Source: Streptomyces sp. NBC_01451 (GTDB taxonomy: Bacteria > Actinomycetota > Actinomycetes > Streptomycetales > Streptomycetaceae). Taken from it: a stretch of 64,000 nucleotides of DNA. Position numbers and translations under genes: made by a program. The stretch covers positions 2,852,001-2,916,000 of the forward strand of contig NZ_CP109479.1 of the NCBI RefSeq assembly GCF_036227485.1, read 5' to 3'. This document shows positions 1-7,241 of the stretch, piece by piece; the first letter of the stretch is position 1; every line of letters begins with the position of its first letter. Below the pieces are notes generated by a model. It worked only from the letters and a program-made list of their open reading frames with translations. It did no database searches and was not told where the DNA came from.

Positions 1-95
1 GCGTGCGCACGGACCGACGGAGTACGCGTTCACCCTGCGTACGTCGTTCCCGCCGGGCCCCGCGAGCCCGGTACCGGACCAGGCACCGGAGTCGC

Positions 96-956
96 TCAGC
101 CGATCGGCTTCCTGATCTCGTCGCGGATCTTGACGGCGGTCTCGGCGGCAGCCGCCAGGTCCACCTCGGCGGGCTTCTTCGTGACCGTGTCGGCGGTGAT
201 CTCGGCGATGGAGGCACCGGTGTTGCCGTCGACCCAGCCGCAGATGGGGATGGTGAGCTCCGTGCCGGACTGGTTCTGGACGAGGACCTCGCAGGTGACC
301 GTGACGTCGGAGCCGGCCGGCTTGAAGTCCTTGGGCTTGACGGCCACCTGGGCACCGGCGCCGCCTGCCGCGCCCTTCATCATGTTGTCCCGGGCGAGAC
401 CGGTGTTCTTGAACCGTCCGTACATCCCGGAGATCACCAGCGTGCCCTGTGCCTGGTCGCCGCCGAGGCTGTACTGACCGACCACCGCCTTGGTGTCCCG
501 GGCGTCCCAGGCGCCGTCGGCCTCCTCCTCGATGGCCTTGCCCTCGGAGCTGGAGAGGTCACCGGCCAGCTCGTACTTCTCGTCGAGCACCTTCTGCGGC
601 AGGGTCAGCTTGTACTCGGCCTCGGGAAAGCCGGTGTCCGACTTCGTCGCGACCCAGAAGAGCACGGCCACGCCGACCACGGCCAGCACGACGACGCCGC
701 CGATGATGCCGAGGACGAGTCCGAGCCGGCTCTTCCCGGGCGGCGGAGGCGGCGCACCCCAGGGAGCGGGGGCGGGTGCGCCGTAGGGCTGCTGCGGGCC
801 GTAGGCGAACGGGGGCGGCGGCTGCTGGCCGTACGGCCCCGGAGGCGGACCCGGATAGGGCGGCTGGGGCGGCTGGGGCGGCTGCTGGCCGTAGGGCCCC
901 GAAGGGGGCGGACCGTAGGGGTTGTCGGGCGGCTGGGGCGGCGGAGTCGTGGACAC
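96..956 (-). CDS. Proline-rich single-pass membrane protein
   Basis: I see a 286-aa protein with a Pro/Gly/Tyr/Gln-rich cytoplasmic N-terminus (about residues 5-74, repeated PYGQQPP-like units), one membrane helix at about 78-102 and an extracytoplasmic domain of about 180 residues containing two cysteines (in TCEVL and PICGW). This is the common actinobacterial layout of a Pro-rich tail, one helix and a small exported domain; no specific function is recognised. The GTG start has no Shine-Dalgarno sequence but has TAGCGT 6 nt upstream, so the mRNA is probably leaderless. It is divergent from the diiron oxygenase gene. Confidence 0.8.
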   Translation of the reverse strand: MSTTPPPQPPDNPYGPPPSGPYGQQPPQPPQPPYPGPPPGPYGQQPPPPFAYGPQQPYGAPAPAPWGAPPPPPGKSRLGLVLGIIGGVVVLAVVGVAVLFWVATKSDTGFPEAEYKLTLPQKVLDEKYELAGDLSSSEGKAIEEEADGAWDARDTKAVVGQYSLGGDQAQGTLVISGMYGRFKNTGLARDNMMKGAAGGAGAQVAVKPKDFKPAGSDVTVTCEVLVQNQSGTELTIPICGWVDGNTGASIAEITADTVTKKPAEVDLAAAAETAVKIRDEIRKPIG

Positions 957-1075
957 GCCAGCACGCTACTGCACCCGGGTGACCGTGTAAGCCGCGCATA
1001 AGACTACGTACAGGTCTTCGCGTTGGTGGCTCCCAGGGGATTGACCGACTTGCTGACAAGCGGTCTCATAAGAAT

Positions 1076-2020
1076 GTGACGACAGTGACGGAAGCCGAGA
1101 TACTCCGCGACGCGCTTGGCGTGCTCAAGGACCGGGAGCAGGTCGCCGAACGGCTGCTCGACGCGTCCGCCAGGCACTCCTTCGACCCGGACAAGGAACT
1201 GGACTGGGACGCCCCCTTCGAGGACGGCAAGTGGTTCTGGCCGCCCGAGCTGGTGTCCCTCTACGGGACTCCGCTGTGGAAACGGATGAGCGAGGAGCAG
1301 CGCATCCTGCTCTCCCGGCACGAGGCGGCGGCGCTCGCCTCGCTCGGCATCTGGTTCGAGATCATCCTGATGCAGCTCCTCGTACGGCACATCTACGACA
1401 AGGCGGCGACGAGCGCGCACGTCCGCTACGCCCTGACGGAGATCGAGGACGAGTGCCGTCACTCGAAGATGTTCGCCCGGCTGATCAGCCGCGGCGGCAC
1501 CCCGTACTACCCGGTCAGCCGGACGCACCAGAACCTGGGCCGCTTCTTCAAGACGGTGTCCACCACCCCCGGTTCCTTCACGGCGACCCTGCTCGGGGAG
1601 GAGGTGCTCGACTGGATGCAGCGGCTGACGTTCCCCGACGAGCGCGTCCAGCCGCTGATCAGGGGCGTGACGAGGATCCACGTGGTGGAGGAGGCCCGCC
1701 ATGTCCGCTACGCCCGCGAGGAACTCCGCCTCCAGATGGTGACGGCCCCGAGGTGGTCCCAGGAGTACACGCGCGTCTCGTCCGGCGAGTTCGCCCGGAT
1801 CTTCTCGGTCGCGTTCGTCAACCCGGACGTCTACGCGAACGTCGGCCTGGACAAGGCGGAGGCGGTGGCGCAGGTCCGGGCGAGCGGACACCGGCGCGAG
1901 GTGATGCAGACGGGGGCACGGCGGCTCACCGACTTCCTGGACGACATCGGGGTGCTGCGGGGAGTGGGGCGGCGGCTGTGGATCGCGTCCGGGTTGCTGG
2001 CGCCCTCCGGCCCCTCGTAG
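1076..2020 (+). CDS. AurF-type diiron oxygenase (p-aminobenzoate N-oxygenase family)
   Basis: The 314-aa protein carries the helical-bundle iron-ligand pattern of AurF-like non-heme diiron N-oxygenases: EIEDECRH near residue 125, a GEE motif near residue 178, and VEEARHVRYAREEL near residue 205. Family members oxidise aryl amines or other amines with O2, using an external electron donor. The substrate here is unknown, and no biosynthetic cluster surrounds the gene. The GTG start has no ribosome site, and the ATG two bases upstream runs straight into a stop codon, so GTG is the only sensible start and the transcript may be leaderless. The TetR gene follows after 42 bp and is a likely regulator. 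Confidence 0.85.
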   Translation: MTTVTEAEILRDALGVLKDREQVAERLLDASARHSFDPDKELDWDAPFEDGKWFWPPELVSLYGTPLWKRMSEEQRILLSRHEAAALASLGIWFEIILMQLLVRHIYDKAATSAHVRYALTEIEDECRHSKMFARLISRGGTPYYPVSRTHQNLGRFFKTVSTTPGSFTATLLGEEVLDWMQRLTFPDERVQPLIRGVTRIHVVEEARHVRYAREELRLQMVTAPRWSQEYTRVSSGEFARIFSVAFVNPDVYANVGLDKAEAVAQVRASGHRREVMQTGARRLTDFLDDIGVLRGVGRRLWIASGLLAPSGPS

Positions 2021-2062
2021 CCGCGGGCATGCGTGTGGGCGGCACCCGATTACGCTGCCCCC

Positions 2063-2716
2063 ATGACCTCCACTCCCGCATACCGACGACTCGGCGTCGA
2101 GGAACGGAGACACCAACTGCTGGAAGCCGCGCTCTCCCTCTTCGCGCACCGCCCCCCGGAGGACGTCTCACTGGACGACGTCGCGGAGGCGGCCGGCGTC
2201 TCGCGCCCTCTCGTGTACCGCTACTTCCCCGGCGGCAAGCAGCAGCTGTACGAGGGCGCGCTCCGCTCCGCCGCCGAGGAACTGGAACTCTGCTTCGACG
2301 AACCCCCCGTGGGCCCGCTCCCCCAGCGCCTGTCCCGCGCGCTGGACCGCTATCTCGCCTTCGTCGACGAGCACGACGCCGGCTTCAGCGCCCTCCTCCA
2401 GGGCGGCAGCGTCGTCGAGACGTCCCGTACGACGGCCATAGTGGACCGGGTCCGCCGTACCGCCGCCGAGCACATCCTCAGCCATCTCGGGGTCGCGGCA
2501 CCCGGCCCACGGCTGCGGATGACCGTACGGATGTGGATCACCTCGGTCGAGGCGGCCTCGCTGATCTGGCTGGACGAGGACAAACAGCCGCCGGTCGACG
2601 AGCTGCGGGACTGGCTGGTGGAGCAGTTCGCGGCGGCACTCACGGTGACCGCCGGACGCGACCCGCAGACCGCGGCGGTCGTACGCGACGCGCTGGGCGC
2701 GGATACCGGAAACTGA
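2063..2716 (+). CDS. TetR/AcrR family transcriptional regulator
   Basis: The 217-aa protein has a classic TetR N-terminal helix-turn-helix (about residues 12-55: RRHQLLEAALSLF, DDVAEAAGVSRPLVYRYF) and a variable ligand-sensing C-terminal domain. The ATG start has no Shine-Dalgarno but is preceded at 6 nt by TACGCT, so it is probably leaderless with its own promoter. It lies just after the diiron oxygenase gene and 4 bp before the next gene. The inference is that it controls the oxygenase and/or the small downstream gene. Confidence 0.9.
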   Translation: MTSTPAYRRLGVEERRHQLLEAALSLFAHRPPEDVSLDDVAEAAGVSRPLVYRYFPGGKQQLYEGALRSAAEELELCFDEPPVGPLPQRLSRALDRYLAFVDEHDAGFSALLQGGSVVETSRTTAIVDRVRRTAAEHILSHLGVAAPGPRLRMTVRMWITSVEAASLIWLDEDKQPPVDELRDWLVEQFAAALTVTAGRDPQTAAVVRDALGADTGN

Positions 2717-2720
2717 ACCC

Positions 2721-3041
2721 GTGAAGAGCCAAGACACCGCCTTCGAGGGCGGCCCCCTGGACGGCCGTGTGCTGCCCGTCCTGCTCGGGCCGACCGGCCA
2801 CCCGCCGAAGACGTACAAGGTCCCGGTACCGGACGCGGCCGGCGGCCCCCCGACCGTACTGGTCTACCGGCGTGCCCCCAAGGGCCGACCGGGAAAGCTG
2901 GGCCTCCACCCGGGCTGGAAGTACGCGTACGACCCCGAGGGCGACACGGCGGGCGACGGCAGGCTCCGCTGGCCGTGGTCGAAACCGGCCACACCACCAG
3001 CCGCCACGCCGCAGGGCAAGCCGGACGACACCGACGGGTGA
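2721..3041 (+). CDS. Conserved hypothetical small protein
   Basis: A 106-aa protein with GTG start only 4 bp after the TetR stop, so it is probably co-transcribed with it. It has no signal peptide or membrane helix. The sequence is basic and Gly/Pro-rich with a LGLHPGWKYAYDPEGD stretch in the middle and a disordered Pro/Ala tail. I do not recognise a family. Codon usage is typical of the neighbourhood, which supports it being real. Confidence 0.7.
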   Translation: MKSQDTAFEGGPLDGRVLPVLLGPTGHPPKTYKVPVPDAAGGPPTVLVYRRAPKGRPGKLGLHPGWKYAYDPEGDTAGDGRLRWPWSKPATPPAATPQGKPDDTDG

Positions 3042-3144
3042 CGGGGTTGGGCCGAACCGCGCACGCTCGGCGCGCGGACCTCGCGCCCGCGTCACAGGCT
3101 CGCGGTGCGGAGCGGAAGGGCTGCCCCGCACCGGAGGTGATGAC

Positions 3145-4377
3145 GTGTCAGGAAGGCTTCTGCGTCTGGTCTGTACGGCGGCGATGGCGGCCGGCACACT
3201 CCTCGCCCCCGTCCCCGCACTGGCCGTGCCGGACCCGGTCCCCTCGACGACCGGCTCCCCCGCCGAGCCCACCGCGGAGGAAGAACCATCCGTCGCCGCA
3301 CTCCTGACGGATCTTCAGCGGCTGTACCGCGAGGCCGAGCGGGCCACCCGGACCTACGAGGCCACCGCCGGACGGCTGAAGCGGCAGCGCGCCGAGGTGC
3401 GGCGGCTGGACGCGCAGCTCGTGCGCGCCCGTCTCTCCCTGCACGAGCGGCGCGGCGCCCTCGGCCGGCTCGCCCGGCAGCAGTACCAGAGCAGCAGCGG
3501 CATCTCCCCGTACGTCCAGCTGCTGCTGGCCCGCGATCCGCAGCACGCGCTCGAACAGGGCCATGTGATCCGGCAGTTGTCGCTGGAGCGGGCCGAGACC
3601 GTGGGCCGGCTGGTCGGCGGCGAGCGGCGCACCGACGGTCTGGCGCGCGCGGCCCGTGCCGCCCTGGACGGGCAGCTCACCCTCGCCGGACAGCAGAAGC
3701 GGGACCGGGACGCCGTACGGGAACGGCTCAGGGAGGTCGAGGAACTGCTCGCCACCCTCAGCACCGAACAGCTCGCCGAACTGGCCGAGTTGGAGCGCGG
3801 CGAAGTGACCGGGGAGCAGCGGGAGTTCATCACCTCGGGTGCCCTCAGCGCCGGCCGTAAGCCGACCGAGGAGGGTGAGCGGGCACTGCGGCAGGCCGTT
3901 GCGCAGCTCGGGAAGCCGTACGAGTGGGGTGCCGAGGGGCCGGCGTCGTTCGACTGCTCGGGGCTGACCTCGCAGGCCTGGGAGGCGGCGGGGCGGCCCG
4001 TCCCCCGGACCAGCCAGCAGCAGTGGGCGCGGCTGCCGCACATCCCACTGGCCGAGCTGCGACCCGGTGACCTGGTCGTCTACTTCCCCGGGGCGACGCA
4101 CGTGGCCCTCTACCTCGGGGACGGGATGGTCGTGCAGGCCCCGCGGCCGGGCGCGAAGGTGAAGGTGTCGCCGATCGCGGCCAACCCGGTGCTGGGCGCC
4201 GTACGGCCGGACCCGGACGGGGAGCCCCTGCGGCGGTACACACCGCCGAAGCTCCCCGCCGACGCCACGGCCGGCCCGGACGAGGGCTACTCCCTCGCCA
4301 CCGAGCCCACCCGGGCCACCGGCCCCGCCGGCCCCACGGGCACCGCCGGCTACGCCCCTGCGATCGACCCCAGGTAG
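3145..4377 (+). CDS. Secreted NlpC/P60 family peptidoglycan endopeptidase
   Basis: Predicted 410 aa. A GGAGGTGAT ribosome site sits 5 nt before the chosen GTG (3145), and the protein then starts with a signal peptide ending ALA at about residue 27. A coiled-coil region (about 45-220, rich in Arg/Glu/Leu) precedes the C-terminal NlpC/P60 domain (about 245-355), with catalytic Cys271 in FDCSGL and His319 in THVALYLG. The family cleaves D-gamma-glutamyl-diaminopimelate bonds in wall peptides. The tail after the domain is Pro/Thr-rich. The 3' end overlaps the convergent monooxygenase gene by 28 bp. Confidence 0.9.
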   Translation: MSGRLLRLVCTAAMAAGTLLAPVPALAVPDPVPSTTGSPAEPTAEEEPSVAALLTDLQRLYREAERATRTYEATAGRLKRQRAEVRRLDAQLVRARLSLHERRGALGRLARQQYQSSSGISPYVQLLLARDPQHALEQGHVIRQLSLERAETVGRLVGGERRTDGLARAARAALDGQLTLAGQQKRDRDAVRERLREVEELLATLSTEQLAELAELERGEVTGEQREFITSGALSAGRKPTEEGERALRQAVAQLGKPYEWGAEGPASFDCSGLTSQAWEAAGRPVPRTSQQQWARLPHIPLAELRPGDLVVYFPGATHVALYLGDGMVVQAPRPGAKVKVSPIAANPVLGAVRPDPDGEPLRRYTPPKLPADATAGPDEGYSLATEPTRATGPAGPTGTAGYAPAIDPR

Positions 4378-5603
4378 GCGGCCGTCTTCTCGGGCTCGTA
4401 GAAGAAGTTCTCGAAGTCCGACGGGTCGTCGAAGGCGTTGGCGAAGCGGTCGGCTGCCGGGGGCAACTGGCCTGCCGCGCCGAGGAGGTTGATGACGTGC
4501 TCCGGCGGCGGGCCGAGCATCGCGTTGGTCCACTTGGTGACGTGCTGGGCGGTGTCCCAGTAGCGGTCGAAGGTGGCCCGCATCCAGGTCTCGTCGAACT
4601 CCTTCTCACCGTGTTCGAGGATCGAGGCGAGGTAGGAAGCCGCGCATTTCGAGGCGGAGTTGGAGCCCTGGCCGGTGATCGGGTCGTTGGCCACGACCAC
4701 GTCGGCCACACCGAGGACCAGGCCGCCGCCGGGGAGGCGGCCGACCGGGTTGCGGACGGTGGGGGCGTAGCGGCCGGCCAGCGTACCGCCCGCGTCGGTG
4801 AGTTCGGCCTTGGTGGCCCGCGCGTACTCCCACGGCGTGAACTTCTCCATGAGTTCCAGGGTCAGGGAGAGGTGTTCGGCCGGGTCGCGGACGCCGTTGA
4901 AGACGTCGAGGGGGCCGCCGGGTATGCCCTCCCAGAACAGGATGTCGGCGCGGCCCGAGGTGGTGAGTGTCGGCATGACGAACAGCTCGCCGACGCCCGG
5001 GACCAGGTTGCAGCGGACGGCTTCCATGTCCGGGTGCTCGGGGCGCGGGCCCAGGCCGTGGACGTAGGCGACGGCGAGCGCGCGCTGCGGCTCGCGGTAC
5101 GGGGAGCGCTCCGGGTCGCGGGCGAACATCGACACCAGTTCGCCCTTGCCCGCGGCGACCAGGACCAGGTCGTAGGTGCGGGAGAAGTAGTCGAGGTCGC
5201 CGACCGCCGCGCCGTGGATGACGAGTTGGCCGCCGCGCTGGGCGAACGTCTCCATCCAGCCGGCCATCTTCACCCGCTGGTCGACCGACTGGGCGTGGCC
5301 GTCGAGCGTGCCCACCCAGTCGATCGCGCGCTGTGTCGGGCCCGGGTCGTGCGAGCCGGGGGCCGCGACCGAGACGCCGAGTCCTTCGATCTTCGGGGCC
5401 TGGGACTCCCAGAAGTTCAGTTGGAGATCGCGCTCGTGCTGGAGGGCGGTGTGGAACATGCACTGCGTGGACATGACCCGGCCGGACCGGATCTCGTCCG
5501 AGGTCCGGTTGGACATCAGGGTGACCTCGTACCCGTGCGACTGGAGTCCGAGGGCTGTCTGAAGGCCGGCCTGACCGGCTCCCACGACGAGTATCTTCCG
5601 CAT
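4350..5603 (-). CDS. Styrene-monooxygenase-like FAD-dependent oxygenase (StyA family)
   Basis: The 417-aa protein begins with an FAD-binding Rossmann motif (GAGQAGLQTALGL, residues 8-20) and has the StyA-type layout, including a late NDPITGQGSNSASK stretch that resembles the second flavin-contact motif of group E monooxygenases. StyA enzymes epoxidise or oxidise substrates using FADH2 supplied by a separate reductase; no reductase gene is visible here. It lies 48 bp downstream of the conservon GTPase on the same strand, so it is probably the last gene of that operon and may be its output. The substrate is unknown. Confidence 0.82.
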   Translation of the reverse strand: MRKILVVGAGQAGLQTALGLQSHGYEVTLMSNRTSDEIRSGRVMSTQCMFHTALQHERDLQLNFWESQAPKIEGLGVSVAAPGSHDPGPTQRAIDWVGTLDGHAQSVDQRVKMAGWMETFAQRGGQLVIHGAAVGDLDYFSRTYDLVLVAAGKGELVSMFARDPERSPYREPQRALAVAYVHGLGPRPEHPDMEAVRCNLVPGVGELFVMPTLTTSGRADILFWEGIPGGPLDVFNGVRDPAEHLSLTLELMEKFTPWEYARATKAELTDAGGTLAGRYAPTVRNPVGRLPGGGLVLGVADVVVANDPITGQGSNSASKCAASYLASILEHGEKEFDETWMRATFDRYWDTAQHVTKWTNAMLGPPPEHVINLLGAAGQLPPAADRFANAFDDPSDFENFFYEPEKTAAYLGSIAGA

Positions 5604-5651
5604 ACGGTCTGGTCTCTCCCCTTGTCGCAGTTGCGTCGCAGTTACGTCGAC

Positions 5652-6299
5652 TTACTCGGGACTGACGTCCAGCGCGTGGCCCACCAGGGCGAGCAGGGTC
5701 TCGATCACCGGGAGGCGGCGCCGCGCATCCATGATCATGACAGGTATGTGCGCGGGCACGGTGAGCGCCTCCCGCACATCCTCGGGGTCGAACTCCGCAC
5801 TGCCGTCGAAGTGGTTGACGGCCACGATGTACGGCAGCCCGCAGCTCTCGAAGTAGTCGAGCGCCGGGAAGCACTCCTTCAGCCGCCGGGTGTCGGCCAG
5901 CACCACGGCGCCGATCGCGCCGCGCACCAGGTCGTCCCACATGAACCAGAACCGCTGCTGGCCCGGCGTGCCGAAGAGGTAGAGCACCAGATCGTCGTCG
6001 AGCGTGACGCGGCCGTAGTCCATGGCCACGGTGGTCGTCTGCTTGTCCGGGGTCGCGGTGAGGTCGTCGGTGCCCTCGCTCGCCTCGGTCATCAGCGCCT
6101 CCGTCTGGAGGGGCTCGATCTCCGAGATGGTGCCGACCATCGTGGTCTTGCCGACACCGAAACCGCCCGCGATCACGATCTTCGTGGCGATCGGCGCGCG
6201 GGTGCGGTCCTGCTGCCACGGCCGCAACTCCTCCTCGTCGGGCGACAGTCGGAGAAGCGGGGACACACCACGGGCGACGTCAGAGACGACGGAGTCCAC
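5652..6299 (-). CDS. cvnD: Conservon GTPase CvnD
   Basis: A 215-aa Ras/Arf-like small GTP-binding protein: P-loop GGFGVGKT at residues 45-52, a G3-like FGTPGQ motif (D-x-x-G replaced by T-P-G) and an NHFD G4 motif near residue 160. CvnD proteins act with CvnA-C in membrane-associated signalling complexes described in Streptomyces, loosely analogous to heterotrimeric G-protein systems. The start overlaps the end of the DUF742 gene by 20 bp, indicating translational coupling. Which S. coelicolor conservon it matches cannot be settled from sequence alone. Confidence 0.92.
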   Translation of the reverse strand: MDSVVSDVARGVSPLLRLSPDEEELRPWQQDRTRAPIATKIVIAGGFGVGKTTMVGTISEIEPLQTEALMTEASEGTDDLTATPDKQTTTVAMDYGRVTLDDDLVLYLFGTPGQQRFWFMWDDLVRGAIGAVVLADTRRLKECFPALDYFESCGLPYIVAVNHFDGSAEFDPEDVREALTVPAHIPVMIMDARRRLPVIETLLALVGHALDVSPE

Positions 6300-6690
6300 T
6301 CAGCACCCTTTCCAGCAGCGCGCGGTCCGGCTGCCCCGGCCCGTGACCGGTTCCGTACACACGGATCTTTCCCTGGTCCGCGAGGTCGCTGAGGAGCACG
6401 CGGACCACGCCCAGCGGCATCCTCAGCAGCGCGGCGATCTCGGCCACCGTACGCATCCGGCGGCACAGTTCGACGATGGCCCGCAGCTCCGGCATGACCC
6501 GGGTGCTGAGGGAACCATTCGCCAGCTCCTTGCGCTCCTCGGGCGCCTCGATCGCGGCGACGAACGTCTCGACGAGGAGGACATGGCCGAAGCGGGTCCG
6601 GCCGCCGGTCAGCGAGTACGGGCGTACCCGGGCCGGTTTGCGGTCGCCGCCACGGACCGGGAGCCTGGGCGCGTCCGGGGTGCCGCTCAT
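6280..6690 (-). CDS. cvnC: Conservon DUF742 protein CvnC
   Basis: A 136-aa DUF742 protein. The RVRPYSLTGGRT motif (about residues 21-32) is the family signature, followed by a winged-helix-like region (TVAEIAALLRMPLGVVRVLLSDLADQGKI, about residues 80-110). It is the third gene of the conservon. Its start overlaps the CvnB stop by 4 bp and its end overlaps CvnD. The known family role is as an adaptor in the Cvn complex; DNA binding is suggested by the fold but not shown here. Confidence 0.9.
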   Translation of the reverse strand: MSGTPDAPRLPVRGGDRKPARVRPYSLTGGRTRFGHVLLVETFVAAIEAPEERKELANGSLSTRVMPELRAIVELCRRMRTVAEIAALLRMPLGVVRVLLSDLADQGKIRVYGTGHGPGQPDRALLERVLSGLRRL

Positions 6691-7241
6691 TCGGCGACCT
6701 CCGCCGAACGGCCCTTCACGGACCGGACAGCCATCGGGCCGACCGCCGCCGGCTCGCCGTCCGCCGTCCCGCGTTCGATCGACTCCCGGAGCTCACTGCG
6801 GAGTTCGGGCGTCAGGACGTGTCCGGCGCGGCCCACGAAGAGCGCCATGTGGTACGCCACCACGCTCATGTCGCAGTCCGGGGAGCCGTGCACACCGAGC
6901 AGCGAGCCGTCGCTGATCGACATCACGAAGAGGGTGCCGTCCTCCATCGCGACCATGGTCTGCTTGACGCCGCCGTAGTCCATCAGCTTGGCGGCGCCGA
7001 TGGTGAGGCTGCCGATGCCGGAGACGATCGTGGCGAGGTCGGCGGCGGAGCCTCTGGGGCCGGTCGGCCGGTCGGGCCGGCGTTCCGCGTTCCTGTCTGG
7101 GTCGGACGAGAGCAGGAGCAGTCCGTCCGAGGAGACCACCGCGACCGACGTGAGTCCCGGCACCTCCTCGACGAGATTGCTCAGCAGCCAGTGCAGGTTG
7201 CGGGCTTCACTACTCAGGCCGAAGGTACTGGGCGCGGTCAA
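6687..7241 (-). CDS. cvnB: Conservon roadblock/LC7 protein CvnB
   Basis: The 184-aa protein has a roadblock/LC7 domain over about residues 12-125 (VPGLTSVAVVSSDGLLLLSS, then a region matching MDYGGVKQTMVAMEDGTLFV). Bacterial roadblock proteins regulate small GTPases, here presumably CvnD. The C-terminal 50 residues are a charged tail. It overlaps cvnA and cvnC by 4 bp each, a tightly coupled operon arrangement. Confidence 0.92.
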   Translation of the reverse strand: MTAPSTFGLSSEARNLHWLLSNLVEEVPGLTSVAVVSSDGLLLLSSDPDRNAERRPDRPTGPRGSAADLATIVSGIGSLTIGAAKLMDYGGVKQTMVAMEDGTLFVMSISDGSLLGVHGSPDCDMSVVAYHMALFVGRAGHVLTPELRSELRESIERGTADGEPAAVGPMAVRSVKGRSAEVAE

